In this document: positions 46,203 through 49,856 of the stretch, piece by piece
How positions within the stretch are numbered: position 1 is the first letter of the stretch
Layout: each line of letters starts with the position of its first letter
Assembly: GCF_963422355.1 (NCBI RefSeq)
Contig: NC_085086.1
Span: forward strand, 5,727,388 to 5,791,387
Reading direction: 5' to 3'
Source: Corticium candelabrum
Lineage: Eukaryota > Porifera > Homoscleromorpha > Homosclerophorida > Plakinidae
DNA: 64,000 bases
Made by a program: the position numbers and the translations under genes
The notes under the pieces: model-generated
Databases searched by the model: none
What the model was told of the DNA's origin: nothing
Seen by the model: the letters and a program-made list of their open reading frames with translations, nothing else

Positions 46203-48480
46203 GTTTTCAATGTATTTGGTTAGTTGCCATAGTGCAAGCAAACTTATGGATTAAATCAGCCTTTGTATAAATTTGCCATTTAAGTCTTTTGAAGTAATAA
46301 ATACTCAAAATTTGCGGTCGCAGGAAGCTGTTTCAATTTAATTGAGACGTTTGAGCCACAAACGATATCACCGTCTCTCCTCTTGTTTTAGTAATCCCGA
46401 AAACACGAAACAGCAGCAAGAGATGAGTCCCGATCAGCTTGGAAACCATCATTTTAGCAACGAAACCTTTCCGTCAATGTTAGACAACCATGGTAGCACT
46501 TGCCGCTACTAACAGAGATAAAATTGGTCTCGAAAGTAATAGCCTTAACAACCATTTTCTAACAATCCTCTAGATACATCGGAAATTTTTGTTATTTTTC
46601 TCTTTTTTTCTTCCCCCTAAACCACTTCAGCTAATATTGAGGATTTCCGCCATACTTTTAAAGATGGAAGTAGAAAACTGTGTCCTAGACATGAGTAAGA
46701 GTAAGAGTGCGCAACCACCACTTAGAAACCACTTTTTCAGAGAGTAGTAGAGGGCTGTGGCTTTGCTGGGAGTGGAGCAGCCGGCCGAAAACAAATTTTG
46801 TCTACACAATAGAAAGAGAGTATTAAAAGTATGTGTCTTAAAGTAAAGTACGCACAACCTAAAATAAGAACTCATTTCTTCTGCACCATATATAGTAACC
46901 GGTAACTGTTTCATTCCACGTGATCGTCGTGTCGCTCGTCATTCATGAGTTCTAAGCTATAGCAAGTGGTATCCATGTGTGGCTGACGTCGAAAGATAAA
47001 AAAGAACAGGTACCGCTGGCTAATAGATCATGGCTACTCAACCCAAATCGAGCGATATCAGGAATTTATCAAAACGACATCATAGGTGCGAACGACGGTG
47101 TAGGGAAAGCTCTGGATCGAGATAACTCCCCAGCTAAGCGGACAAAAAGAGGGCAGTATCATGTCTTCGACGCTAAGACTAGGCTTACCATTGCCCAAGT
47201 TGCGGAAGAATGTGGGCTGACGAAGGCATGCACTCGACAAAGGCAACCGTTCAATCTAGCTATCTATCAGAATACGTTTGCAAACAGTATGAGTTGATTG
47301 ACACTATAACATTGCCAACTGGCCGTGTTCTACGTAGATTATTTCATTTTGGTCTTCTGTCGCGATAAAACCAGGGTATTGTTTAGTTAGATATTGGGTT
47401 GTAGTACATCATCAACATTGCTAATTGCTATTAGTAATATCAGTTTGTCATTTAAGAAAAATTTTAATACGCATTTTAATTTAGTACATTTAGGAGTTGT
47501 ACGAGCAATACGAAATAAATAAAATGCATCCGAAAATTTGTGGATTTATTGTAGTTGTAATGTCGGAGTTGGGTGTTATTAATTGCCCTATAAAATCATT
47601 TATAGATGTGGGATATCTTCTTGTTGTAATTGCTGTTTTGCATATTTTTGTGAAATATAACACAAGTAGTGTGTTGTATTTCTGAAACTTATCGTCATTG
47701 GTCCCGAATTCGCAAGAAAATGGTCGCACGTGGTTTTAATCCATGCTAAATGTGTCTTGTGCACGCAAATAATTGATTCAACTTTTATGTGGTTTAATAA
47801 AGCCTATGACGTCAACCATCTACAGCTGACGTTGTGACGCAGTTAAGAAACGAAGTATCGCTAAGTCTATATCGCTGCTGTTTGACTGTGCGTTTCACTA
47901 CAAATTTTTTCATGCTGTTTAATTGGTCTTTACAGCTCAAGTATGCCTTGCAATGTGCTTTTCGTCGTAATGAATACAGAGTTGATTTGTAGGTAGCAGT
48001 TTCCTGAATTAATAGAAACATTTCAAACGATGGTGCAAGTTATAGTCTGCATGATTACGAGTTTAGATTAGAAAACGAATGTGAATACTTTAGATTTGAA
48101 GAATTTGAAATCGACGCCGTCTTGTCTTTTTCTTTACTTGCAATTGATAATTCTTCTCTTTGCTAGGTCTTTCTGTTCATGACAAGGCAACTGCCAAGGA
48201 ATTGAAAGACCTTGCCAAATCTCTGGGAACCCGTTGGGATACTTTTGCATCAGAATTGGACCCGGAACTCTTCTCAGTTGAGAAGATCACGGTAATACAA
48301 AAGACGCACAGTAGTGTCTTTCTTCAAGCTCGAACCATGTTGGAAGAGTGGAGTAACAGCCTGGCCGACAAGGCTACCCGGAAGTCGCTTATCGAGGTAC
48401 TTGTTGAAGAAAAACTCCTACTCCAAGCTAATCAAGTCTTCAGCGAAATTCTGGTGAAACAAGTGTATCCACAAATGTAA
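6391..48480 (+). CDS. Ankyrin-Roc-COR protein with two death domains (multi-exon gene, span)
   Basis: Span of the main host gene; exons are listed separately. Predicted order: N-terminal region, ankyrin repeats, linker, Roc GTPase (P-loop [10 protein letters not shown]), COR-like region, death domain, second death domain. In the DAPK/LRRK (ROCO) family, Roc-COR is a regulated GTPase and dimerisation module. Ankyrin repeats bind partners, and death domains bind other death domains in apoptosis or immune signalling, usually in the cytosol. Introns between ankyrin exons are phase 0, and the linker and Roc exons also join in phase 0. No kinase domain precedes the start at 6391, unlike DAPK1. The 42.3-48.5 kb part is strong. 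Linking it to the ankyrin exons is inference, and at least one ankyrin exon and the link near 35.9 kb remain unfound. Large introns carry transposable elements. Confidence 0.6.
6523..6894. mobile_element. hAT-like MITE with TTCACG flanks
   Basis: Starts CAGGGGTGGCCAACTGTCGC and ends CTTGGACACCCCTG, matching hAT-type terminal repeats. The six bases TTCACG occur directly before (6517-6522) and directly after (6895-6900), consistent with most of an 8-bp hAT duplication. The interior has repeated GGCACCA motifs and ATGT-rich simple sequence and no transposase. It sits in intron 1 of the ankyrin-Roc gene. Confidence 0.75.
7122..7258 (+). CDS. Exon 2, N-terminal region of ankyrin-Roc gene
   Basis: Follows acceptor TGGTCCAG and ends at donor ATG/GTGAGA in phase 0. 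The frame reads a helical stretch ([20 protein letters not shown]) and then a proline- and tryptophan-containing segment ending in NRPFHM. It has no ankyrin consensus and may cap the repeat domain. Exons 1 and 2 together make 56 codons without a stop. The family of this N-terminal segment is not recognised. Confidence 0.55.
7680..7799 (+). CDS. Exon 3, ankyrin-like repeat unit
   Basis: Acceptor CTGTTTAG at 7679 and donor AAA/GTAAGT at 7800 give 40 codons with phase 0 at both ends. The pattern [20 protein letters not shown] matches an ankyrin helix-turn-helix (the usual TPLH..A.....LEIVK.L). The next exon found is 4.7 kb downstream. Confidence 0.65.
8250..8326. repeat. (TTC)n microsatellite
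   Basis: About 25 near-perfect TTC triplets. The Lys-rich or Phe-rich open frames across it are artefacts of the repeat. Confidence 0.95.
9032..9088. repeat. (CA)n microsatellite
   Basis: An uninterrupted CA run of nearly 30 units. Confidence 0.95.
9384..9662. mobile_element. Near-perfect palindromic MITE
   Basis: Arms of about 125 bp (9384-9509 and 9538-9662) are almost exact reverse complements around a 28-bp loop. Both ends are CTAG. The inner 80-100 bp of each arm look identical, for example CTTCCAAC against GTTGGAAG and GCCAGACATC against GATGTCTGGC. This implies recent insertion or gene conversion. No coding capacity. A related fragment is visible near 61031-61095. Confidence 0.85.
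10230..10287. repeat. (GACA)n microsatellite
   Basis: About 14 GACA units in the ankyrin-Roc intron. Confidence 0.95.
10915..11015. repeat. (GT)n followed by (CTGG)n
   Basis: A GT run of about 34 units passes directly into CTGG tetramers near 10984, a compound microsatellite. Confidence 0.95.
11092..11600 (+). mobile_element. Dimeric tRNA-derived SINE
   Basis: Two tRNA-like units lie head to tail. The first is about 11097-11180, with ATAGCTCAGCG and TTGCAAGTTCTAGTC. The second is about 11181-11262, with box A TAGCTGATTTGGTTAGAG and box B GGTTGTAAGTTCAAGTTCC. Both share GTACATCC and end in AGTRATRKCGA. A long unrelated body follows (TATAAATGAGTACC near 11333). No poly-A tail is clear. Box A and B indicate a pol III promoter, as in SINEs mobilised by a partner LINE. 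Confidence 0.7.
11619..11707. repeat. (GT)n / (GCGT)n microsatellite
   Basis: GT units interrupted by a block of GCGT units, then GT again. Confidence 0.95.
12550..12591 (+). CDS. Exon 4, short connector
   Basis: Acceptor GCTTGCAG and donor ATT/GTAAGA bound 14 codons ([14 protein letters not shown]), phase 0 at both ends. It joins in frame to the ankyrin exon at 12666. Short, so the splice sites and phase are the main support. Confidence 0.45.
12666..12767 (+). CDS. Exon 5, ankyrin repeat
   Basis: Thirty-four codons, phase 0 at both ends, between acceptor TACTGCAG and donor TTG/GTATGA. The text [20 protein letters not shown] fits an ankyrin repeat (TPL..A...G....V..L). One exon equals one repeat. 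Confidence 0.75.
12829..12927 (+). CDS. Exon 6, ankyrin repeat
   Basis: Exactly 33 codons, the canonical ankyrin length, phase 0 at both ends. [20 protein letters not shown] is a clear TALHYA...N..TV..L ankyrin match. Acceptor GATGTTCAG, donor AAG/GTTATC. Confidence 0.85.
13499..13597 (+). CDS. Exon 7, ankyrin repeat
   Basis: Exactly 33 codons, phase 0 at both ends. [20 protein letters not shown] is a textbook ankyrin start (GWTALHLAC), followed by an [10 protein letters not shown] loop. Acceptor ATATTTAG, donor GAG/GTAGAG. The next exon recognised lies 13 kb downstream, beyond two Gypsy insertions. Confidence 0.88.
13598..14296. other. Intron sequence, no exon seen
   Basis: AT-rich intron between ankyrin exon 7 and the first Gypsy element. 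A possible small open segment near 13925-13990 has splice-like borders but no ankyrin signature. Confidence 0.4.
14297..14406 (-). repeat. 3' LTR of element A
   Basis: Aligns with 18920-19028 over about 110 bp with clear divergence. It starts TGTCATGAGTAGTGTT on the minus strand, just after the polypurine tract. The LTR may extend further toward 14230. Confidence 0.65.
15000..15600 (-). pseudogene. Integrase remnant, element A
   Basis: The minus-strand frame at 15196-15387 contains the retroviral-type core signature SDRCTHFTA followed by [12 protein letters not shown], with the catalytic Asp in SD and the [10 protein letters not shown] segment typical of Gypsy integrases. Further remnants lie either side in other frames, so the domain is broken. 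Confidence 0.75.
15640..15686. repeat. (CT)n microsatellite inside element A
   Basis: About 22 CT units within the integrase region. It gives an Arg-Glu run on the other strand and is one of the disrupting changes. Confidence 0.95.
16167..17194 (-). pseudogene. Reverse transcriptase and RNase H remnant, element A
   Basis: The frame at 16354-16977 has the catalytic box CYLDDALIW, then VEYLGYVIQ and the connection segment. The frame at 16167-16367 has the RNase H signature [14 protein letters not shown] and [10 protein letters not shown]. Upstream RT text ([10 protein letters not shown]) is at 16985-17194 in another frame. A 39-bp tandem duplication at 16801-16872 adds 13 in-frame residues after the YLDD box. 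Frame changes make it inactive. Confidence 0.8.
18090..18150 (-). pseudogene. Aspartic protease remnant, element A
   Basis: On the minus strand [14 protein letters not shown] carries the D-T-G-A active-site motif of retroviral-type proteases, then text resembling the flap region. Flanking frames are broken. Confidence 0.6.
18920..19028 (-). repeat. 5' LTR of element A
   Basis: Diverged copy of 14297-14406 in the same orientation, sharing ACACTACTCATG, a TTATATG box and CGAGACTGAAG. Confidence 0.6.
19145..19170. repeat. (TTTTC)n microsatellite
   Basis: Five TTTTC units, preceded by a short CACA and CACT stretch. Confidence 0.9.
19541..20380 (-). pseudogene. OTU cysteine-protease-like fragment
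   Basis: On the minus strand, near 20190-20060, the text runs [12 protein letters not shown], then [14 protein letters not shown] and [10 protein letters not shown]. This fits the catalytic start of OTU deubiquitinases (D-G-N-C-L-F-R), with the Cys codon at 20115-20117 and Asn replaced by Met. Further on, [17 protein letters not shown] fits the WGG.....ALA... block before the catalytic His. The pieces are in different frames with stops. OTU domains occur in host enzymes and in several transposon proteins. Here, between two Gypsy elements, a transposon origin is likely but unproved. Confidence 0.6.
20548..21224 (-). pseudogene. Integrase C-terminal region, element B
   Basis: The frame at 20898-21224 reads [20 protein letters not shown] and then [19 protein letters not shown], the end of a Gypsy integrase core and its SH3-like or GPY-type tail. 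The frame at 20548-20853 is a low-complexity tail of the polyprotein. Confidence 0.7.
21533..21967 (-). pseudogene. Integrase N-terminal zinc region, element B
   Basis: Text such as [14 protein letters not shown] and [16 protein letters not shown] resembles the H2C2 zinc-binding segment of Gypsy integrases (LHE.H.G...). Later residues drift out of frame. Confidence 0.55.
22164..23009 (-). pseudogene. Reverse transcriptase and RNase H, element B
   Basis: The frame at 22497-23009 has [15 protein letters not shown] (motif A), [17 protein letters not shown] (motif B) and [10 protein letters not shown] (YIDD catalytic box), then [15 protein letters not shown]. The frame at 22164-22385 carries RNase H text ([20 protein letters not shown]). 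These are the best-kept catalytic motifs of the intronic Gypsy copies. A frame break separates the two parts. Confidence 0.85.
23247..23650 (-). pseudogene. Aspartic protease region, element B
   Basis: Near 23600-23640 the minus strand reads [14 protein letters not shown], an aspartic-protease site in which the usual D-S/T-G-A is D-A-G-A. A stop follows at a run of seven T (plus strand, near 23593). The frame at 23247-23480 holds the protease end ([13 protein letters not shown]) leading to RT. Confidence 0.65.
23925..23985 (-). pseudogene. Gag zinc knuckle(s), element B
   Basis: [14 protein letters not shown] fits C-x2-C-x4-H-x4-C. A second, partly degraded knuckle (CSWCGKRG) follows toward 23900. 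Confidence 0.7.
24058..24544 (-). pseudogene. Gag capsid-like region, element B
   Basis: Frames at 24058-24279 ([20 protein letters not shown]) and 24350-24544 resemble Gypsy capsid C-terminal text (F..GL....I...LL). Separated by a frame break. Confidence 0.6.
24840..26514. other. Intron sequence, no exon seen
   Basis: About 1.7 kb of AT-rich DNA between Gypsy B and the next ankyrin exons. No repeat of note and no convincing exon. A missing ankyrin exon may be here but was not recognised. Confidence 0.4.
26515..26583 (+). CDS. Exon, partial ankyrin repeat (start uncertain)
   Basis: Ends at donor AAG/GTAAGT in phase 0. [20 protein letters not shown] followed by GGK resembles the second half of an ankyrin repeat and joins in frame to the next exon. 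The acceptor chosen (CAACCAAG) is weak, and the exon could start further upstream. Confidence 0.4.
26711..26809 (+). CDS. Exon, ankyrin repeat
   Basis: Exactly 33 codons, phase 0 at both ends. [20 protein letters not shown] with [13 protein letters not shown] is a clear ankyrin repeat (GDTPLLKA...G...AV..L). Acceptor TATTTGTAG, donor AAC/GTCAGT. Confidence 0.85.
26866..26979 (+). CDS. Exon, ankyrin repeat with insertion
   Basis: Thirty-eight codons, phase 0 at both ends. [20 protein letters not shown] keeps the GDTAFHCA ankyrin start, with about five extra residues before the second helix. Acceptor TTGTTTAG, donor CAC/GTAAGT. This is the last ankyrin exon found before the linker near 36.15 kb. 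Confidence 0.82.
27000..27890. other. Intron sequence, no exon seen
   Basis: No ankyrin-like exon, repeat pair or RNA gene was recognised here. Confidence 0.4.
27891..29257. mobile_element. Inverted-repeat element with CCTAATTGTGGACA motifs
   Basis: Arms of about 355 bp (27891-28246 and 28905-29257) match inverted. Each begins TAGGGTAG and carries CCTAATTGTGGACA-type motifs twice, about 210 bp apart. The inner ends share a conserved stretch (AACAGCTGGACTAGATACC). The 650-bp spacer has no transposase. No target duplication is evident. Open frames across the arms mirror each other and are not convincing genes. Confidence 0.65.
28419..28710. repeat. Imperfect tandem repeat, about 120-bp unit
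   Basis: Two units (from GACGTTCCACCTA near 28419 and GACATTCCACCTA near 28540) share a following ATTTTG/TCT and a GCAGTGAAxACAGT segment. A third partial unit begins near 28630 with TGTCTAGATCTAGTATGAGT. It lies in the spacer of the inverted-repeat element. Confidence 0.5.
30015..31919 (-). pseudogene. R2-like non-LTR retrotransposon, RT and endonuclease part
   Basis: Minus strand. Reverse-transcriptase motifs: [10 protein letters not shown] near 31970, [11 protein letters not shown] (motif A, with Glu where catalytic Asp is expected), GTTQ then a stop at 31617-31619 just before DPLAM (motif B), and FADDATGAG (motif C). Then a thumb region, a cysteine-histidine motif [19 protein letters not shown], and a conserved block with LDV and AFFDITVF that fits a restriction-like endonuclease. 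A second in-frame stop (30249-30251) precedes the C-terminus. Two frame shifts lie just upstream. Arrangement matches R2-type elements, which insert by target-primed reverse transcription. Inactive. Confidence 0.75.
32005..33411 (-). pseudogene. R2-like retrotransposon, N-terminal zinc-finger part
   Basis: A 468-residue open frame starting [13 protein letters not shown]. Near residues 22-45 are cysteines and histidines fitting a C2H2 finger (CTGCAWTG to FRLVH), then [18 protein letters not shown] as a second finger. Such N-terminal fingers direct R2-type elements to a DNA target. The middle is Ser-rich and low complexity. The end ([10 protein letters not shown]) runs into the RT domain, but a one-base frame shift near 32010 separates them. 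Confidence 0.7.
33412..35940. other. Intron sequence, no exon confirmed
   Basis: About 2.5 kb without a clear gene. At 33627-33685 a 20-bp unit (GATGACATGCATGATCTA-like) repeats three times. A short + frame from an ATG at 35711 to a stop near 35874 ([17 protein letters not shown] in the middle) looks protein-like but is unassigned. A TATAAAAG box follows at 35871. Confidence 0.4.
33627..33685. repeat. Short tandem repeat, 20-bp unit x3
   Basis: Three near copies of TGATGACATGCAYGATCTAY in a row. Confidence 0.75.
35946..35995 (+). CDS. Possible exon before the Roc linker
   Basis: Between acceptor TTTCGTACAG and donor ATG/GTACGT. In the frame that ends in phase 0 it reads [16 protein letters not shown] and joins the next exon at 36152 without a stop. 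Entry phase does not match the phase-0 ankyrin exons, so at least one exon before it is missing or this is not an exon. Confidence 0.3.
36152..36214 (+). CDS. Linker exon between ankyrin repeats and Roc
   Basis: Twenty-one codons, phase 0 at both ends, between a strong acceptor (TGTTTTTATAG) and donor CAG/GTAATA. The text [17 protein letters not shown] resembles the short segment before Roc domains in ROCO proteins, and it joins in frame to the Roc exon at 42350. The intervening 6.1-kb intron holds the nested transposons. Confidence 0.55.
37086..37212 (-). repeat. 3' LTR of element D
   Basis: 127 bp, bounded by TGTAAT and CTTACA, next to the polypurine tract at 37213-37223. Confidence 0.9.
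37290..37678 (-). pseudogene. Integrase C-terminal remnant, element D
   Basis: Frames at 37463-37678 ([20 protein letters not shown], then GKAVHI) and 37290-37523 ([20 protein letters not shown]) match the end of Gypsy integrases (Y.R....L..L..G..V; Y.V.T.DG...RRNR.HLR). The first frame shifts before the second. Confidence 0.7.
38011..38960 (-). pseudogene. Reverse transcriptase remnant, element D
   Basis: After the MITE the minus frame reads [13 protein letters not shown] (ADD catalytic box) and [17 protein letters not shown]. Before it lie [13 protein letters not shown] and, with frame breaks, LCIDPKPIN near 38800. Taking out the MITE and one TAA leaves the reading frame continuous across the insertion, so the RT was read in frame when the MITE arrived. 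Other shifts and stops disable it. Confidence 0.75.
38260..38649. mobile_element. Harbinger-like MITE, TSD TAA
   Basis: 390 bp with inverted ends AGGCYTGTCCACAC followed by ACTGGATCGCGAT-like text. TAA lies directly before (38257-38259) and after (38650-38652). A 3-bp TAA or TTA target is typical of PIF/Harbinger. An internal near-duplication of the terminus (GTCCACACTTGCAACTGGAT near 38308) makes the left end tandem. No transposase. Confidence 0.85.
39120..39589 (-). pseudogene. Gag remnant, element D
   Basis: The frame at 39266-39589 reads [16 protein letters not shown] and [20 protein letters not shown], the capsid-like start of Gypsy gags. A continuation in another frame near 39190-39070 ([20 protein letters not shown]) fits the next capsid segment. 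Confidence 0.65.
39625..39752 (-). repeat. 5' LTR of element D
   Basis: 128 bp, about 90% similar to 37086-37212, with the primer-binding site just inside at 39610-39624. Confidence 0.9.
39829..40206 (-). pseudogene. THAP zinc-finger remnant
   Basis: Minus strand, in shifting frames: CVAE then [33 protein letters not shown], and [14 protein letters not shown]. This order (C..C, FP.DP.LR.KW, CS.HF, kLkp.A.P) is the C2CH THAP fold that binds DNA in P-element and Kolobok transposases and some host factors. At least two stops and shifts break it. Confidence 0.7.
40465..41209. other. Intron sequence, no exon confirmed
   Basis: A basic 108-codon minus frame (40542-40868) with a TATATATA box near its start has no recognisable domain. 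CACGTG and TGACGTA sites near 40765-40790 may be chance. Confidence 0.35.
41210..41266. repeat. (TA)n microsatellite
   Basis: About 28 TA units. Confidence 0.95.
41267..42349. other. Intron sequence, no exon confirmed
   Basis: Open frames at 41342-41605 and 41818-42187 are arginine-rich and GC-richer than the surroundings, but have no recognised domain and no good splice pairing to the Roc exon. Confidence 0.4.
42350..43030 (+). CDS. Roc GTPase exon
   Basis: 227 codons, phase 0 at both ends, from acceptor GTATGTAATAG (in-frame stop just before) to donor AAG/GTAAAC. Contains the P-loop [18 protein letters not shown], switch II-like [17 protein letters not shown] (DxxG), and a [10 protein letters not shown] segment in the place of the TKxD base motif, where Lys is replaced by His or Gly. 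This is the Roc (Ras of complex proteins) domain as in DAPK1 and LRRK proteins. It binds GTP or GDP, and the altered TKxD box may weaken base specificity. Confidence 0.88.
43088..43267 (+). CDS. Roc-COR junction exon
   Basis: Sixty codons, phase 0 at both ends, from acceptor TGTGTCTAG to donor GAG/GTAAGA. Reads [20 protein letters not shown] then [20 protein letters not shown]. This matches the typical start of a COR domain, with a winged-helix-like segment (VP..W..v.. ,FR.L....F.......L...L...G). Short introns of 57 and 70 bp flank it. Confidence 0.82.
43338..44469 (+). CDS. COR-like region and first death domain
   Basis: 377 codons plus one base, phase 0 in, phase 1 out. Begins [20 protein letters not shown] (COR: ++ d..WL), continues with [13 protein letters not shown] and [20 protein letters not shown], as in DAPK-type COR (FPC, GRR, C....L.PG.F). 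The middle ([15 protein letters not shown]) resembles the DAPK post-COR segment. From about 44215, [12 protein letters not shown] to [10 protein letters not shown] fits a death domain, with the [16 protein letters not shown] helix pattern. The tail leads to a donor at GCC G/GTATAG. Confidence 0.82.
44532..44591 (+). CDS. Linker exon between death domains
   Basis: Sixty bases, phase 1 in and phase 1 out, between acceptor TTGTCTAG and donor GATG/GTAAGC. Encodes a polar linker ([19 protein letters not shown]). Phase fits both neighbours. Confidence 0.7.
46168..46202. repeat. (TA)n microsatellite
   Basis: About 16 TA units in the last intron of the Roc gene. Confidence 0.95.
47136..47245 (+). 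pseudogene. Transposase-like DNA-binding fragment
   Basis: [20 protein letters not shown] then [14 protein letters not shown] resembles the N-terminal helix-turn-helix of transposon proteins common in sponges and cnidarians (KRG.Y....PE.RAKIGKYA.E.G...A.R.FS). The text stops soon after, so it is a short relic. Inferred from memory of the pattern, not from a search. Confidence 0.45.
48167..48480 (+). CDS. Last exon, second death domain
   Basis: Starts after acceptor TCTTTGCTAG in phase 1 and ends at TAA (48478-48480). Reads [35 protein letters not shown], then [20 protein letters not shown] and [15 protein letters not shown]. This is a six-helix death-domain pattern (L.dla..lg..W..fA..L......i.......s...qa..mL..W.......t...L...L).  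A polyadenylation signal AATAAA lies 184 bp downstream. Confidence 0.88.
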
Positions 48481-48619
48481 AATTTTGTGTGGAGAGATGT
48501 GACAGCCCGATTATTTGTATCCTGTGTTGTAGATTTGCATTTCATTACAGTGGGCAAAACATGTAGATGTAAATATTTTTATAACGTGCCAATACATTTA
48601 TATTGAGACTGAGATTTGT

Positions 48620-48916
48620 TTGTGCAGTTCTTTTCGATCGCCTCATTATGTTCAATTGCAACAAATAAATGTACGAGATGTGATTCTCTGTTGTTTTCTA
48701 CAGTTTATAGTGCACTGTGTAGTGGCGATTTATGTAATCTTAGTATTACATCATATTTTTAAGAGAAATTGCAGATCGAAACGAAGCGGAAATTTTGTGC
48801 AAAATCTCAGAGCAGCTGATCCTAGAGCTTCAAATATAGACATTACCGTTACTGACATAACTGATGAAATTACTGATCCACTTGCGAACGAGATGATCTT
48901 GTCTTACGGTTTGTGA
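48620..48916 (+). CDS. Hypothetical short frame with a membrane-like helix
   Basis: A 98-codon + frame downstream of the Roc gene with a hydrophobic run (LCCFLQFIVHCVVAIYVILV), a basic patch (KRNCRSKRSG) and an acidic tail ending ILSYGL. It overlaps the putative 3' UTR, so it may be chance. A separate exon of a small membrane protein is the alternative. No family recognised. Confidence 0.25.
   Translation: MCSSFRSPHYVQLQQINVRDVILCCFLQFIVHCVVAIYVILVLHHIFKRNCRSKRSGNFVQNLRAADPRASNIDITVTDITDEITDPLANEMILSYGL
48664..48669 (+). promoter_or_regulatory. Candidate polyadenylation signal
   Basis: AATAAA 184 bp after the stop codon of the ankyrin-Roc gene, followed by a T-rich stretch at 48685-48705. 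Confidence 0.5.
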
Positions 48917-48999
48917 CACAAAACGCAACGTGTCGTTGCGACTTGAATGCACTGATCATAAATCGATCGTTAACTAACGTTGTCGATTGTTGAGGTTAT

Positions 49000-49856
49000 A
49001 CTTAGCGCAGGTTGTACGGTGGCGCCTATAATGGTTTGCAGCGGACAGGTCACTGTGATAAGATAGTATTTCTTAGGCTCCTGAAAATTTGTAACCTTTT
49101 GGCACAAAACATTACAATCATTTGCAACGCGGTAATACAGCGAGGAAGGAAACATATTGGAGACCTAAGACCACATTGGCCCCCACGGTTCCTTCGCCTA
49201 TGCTTAGCGCTACACCGTCCTTGTAAGTTCAATAGCCTCGCAAGCAAGGCTCTTCCGCGCAGTCGCTGTGCTAACTGCACGTGATTCACATGAGGAGGAG
49301 GAGCTTTTACCGGAATTGCTCCAGCGCGAGAAGAGCCTGGTCGCTTTCGAGAACTTCATAATGACGTGGAACCCCGAATCCGGTTTCATAGCTTGATAAA
49401 GCTATTTCGATTAGGTAAGCATGTAGGTACTGTATGAAAGTTGAGTAACCCGCGACATCACTTCACGTACTTTCTTATTTTGCATGAAGTACGTGGTTGA
49501 CATCATTGTTCGCTTCTAGTACGTATCTAGAAAGCTCAGTCATGTAATATTCTGCTGTGTTACGGCTCCTTTTCAGCATTCGGTTTCGCCAACAGTACAC
49601 CGCCGAATCTAGATCTGCAGCGCGGTAGTTTGAGAAATAAACTCATTGTATGCGGTTAGTGTCTATGTAGCAGTCAGAGACCGTTCATTGAAGCAAGTCG
49701 TACGTAGTACACAACACATGCAGCTACGAGTCAACTGTAGTCAAGTGTAGTCAGATCGCCTTGAACTATTTGAAACCCGAGTGCATAAAAATGATCCACT
49801 CCCATAATGTTAGCTCCAGAGGATGTCTCGTAGAAAGGAAATCCACCTCTTTTGTG
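49000..49856. other. No gene confirmed
   Basis: A + stretch near 49310-49415 contains protein-like text in two frames (EEEELLPELLQRE; GRFRELHNDVEPRIRFHSLI) before a GGTAAG donor. It could be a broken exon or transposase relic, but I cannot assign it. Confidence 0.3.

Larger units (their letters stand above)
44592..48166. other. 3.6-kb intron
   Basis: The last intron of the Roc gene. Contains a (TA)n run, a transposase-like fragment and short AT-rich hydrophobic frames. No exon was recognised. Confidence 0.55.

Noticed and set aside
47490..47729. Hydrophobic frames on both strands in the last Roc intron
   Set aside because: AT-rich sequence yields hydrophobic residues in either direction, and splice phase does not fit the flanking exons.
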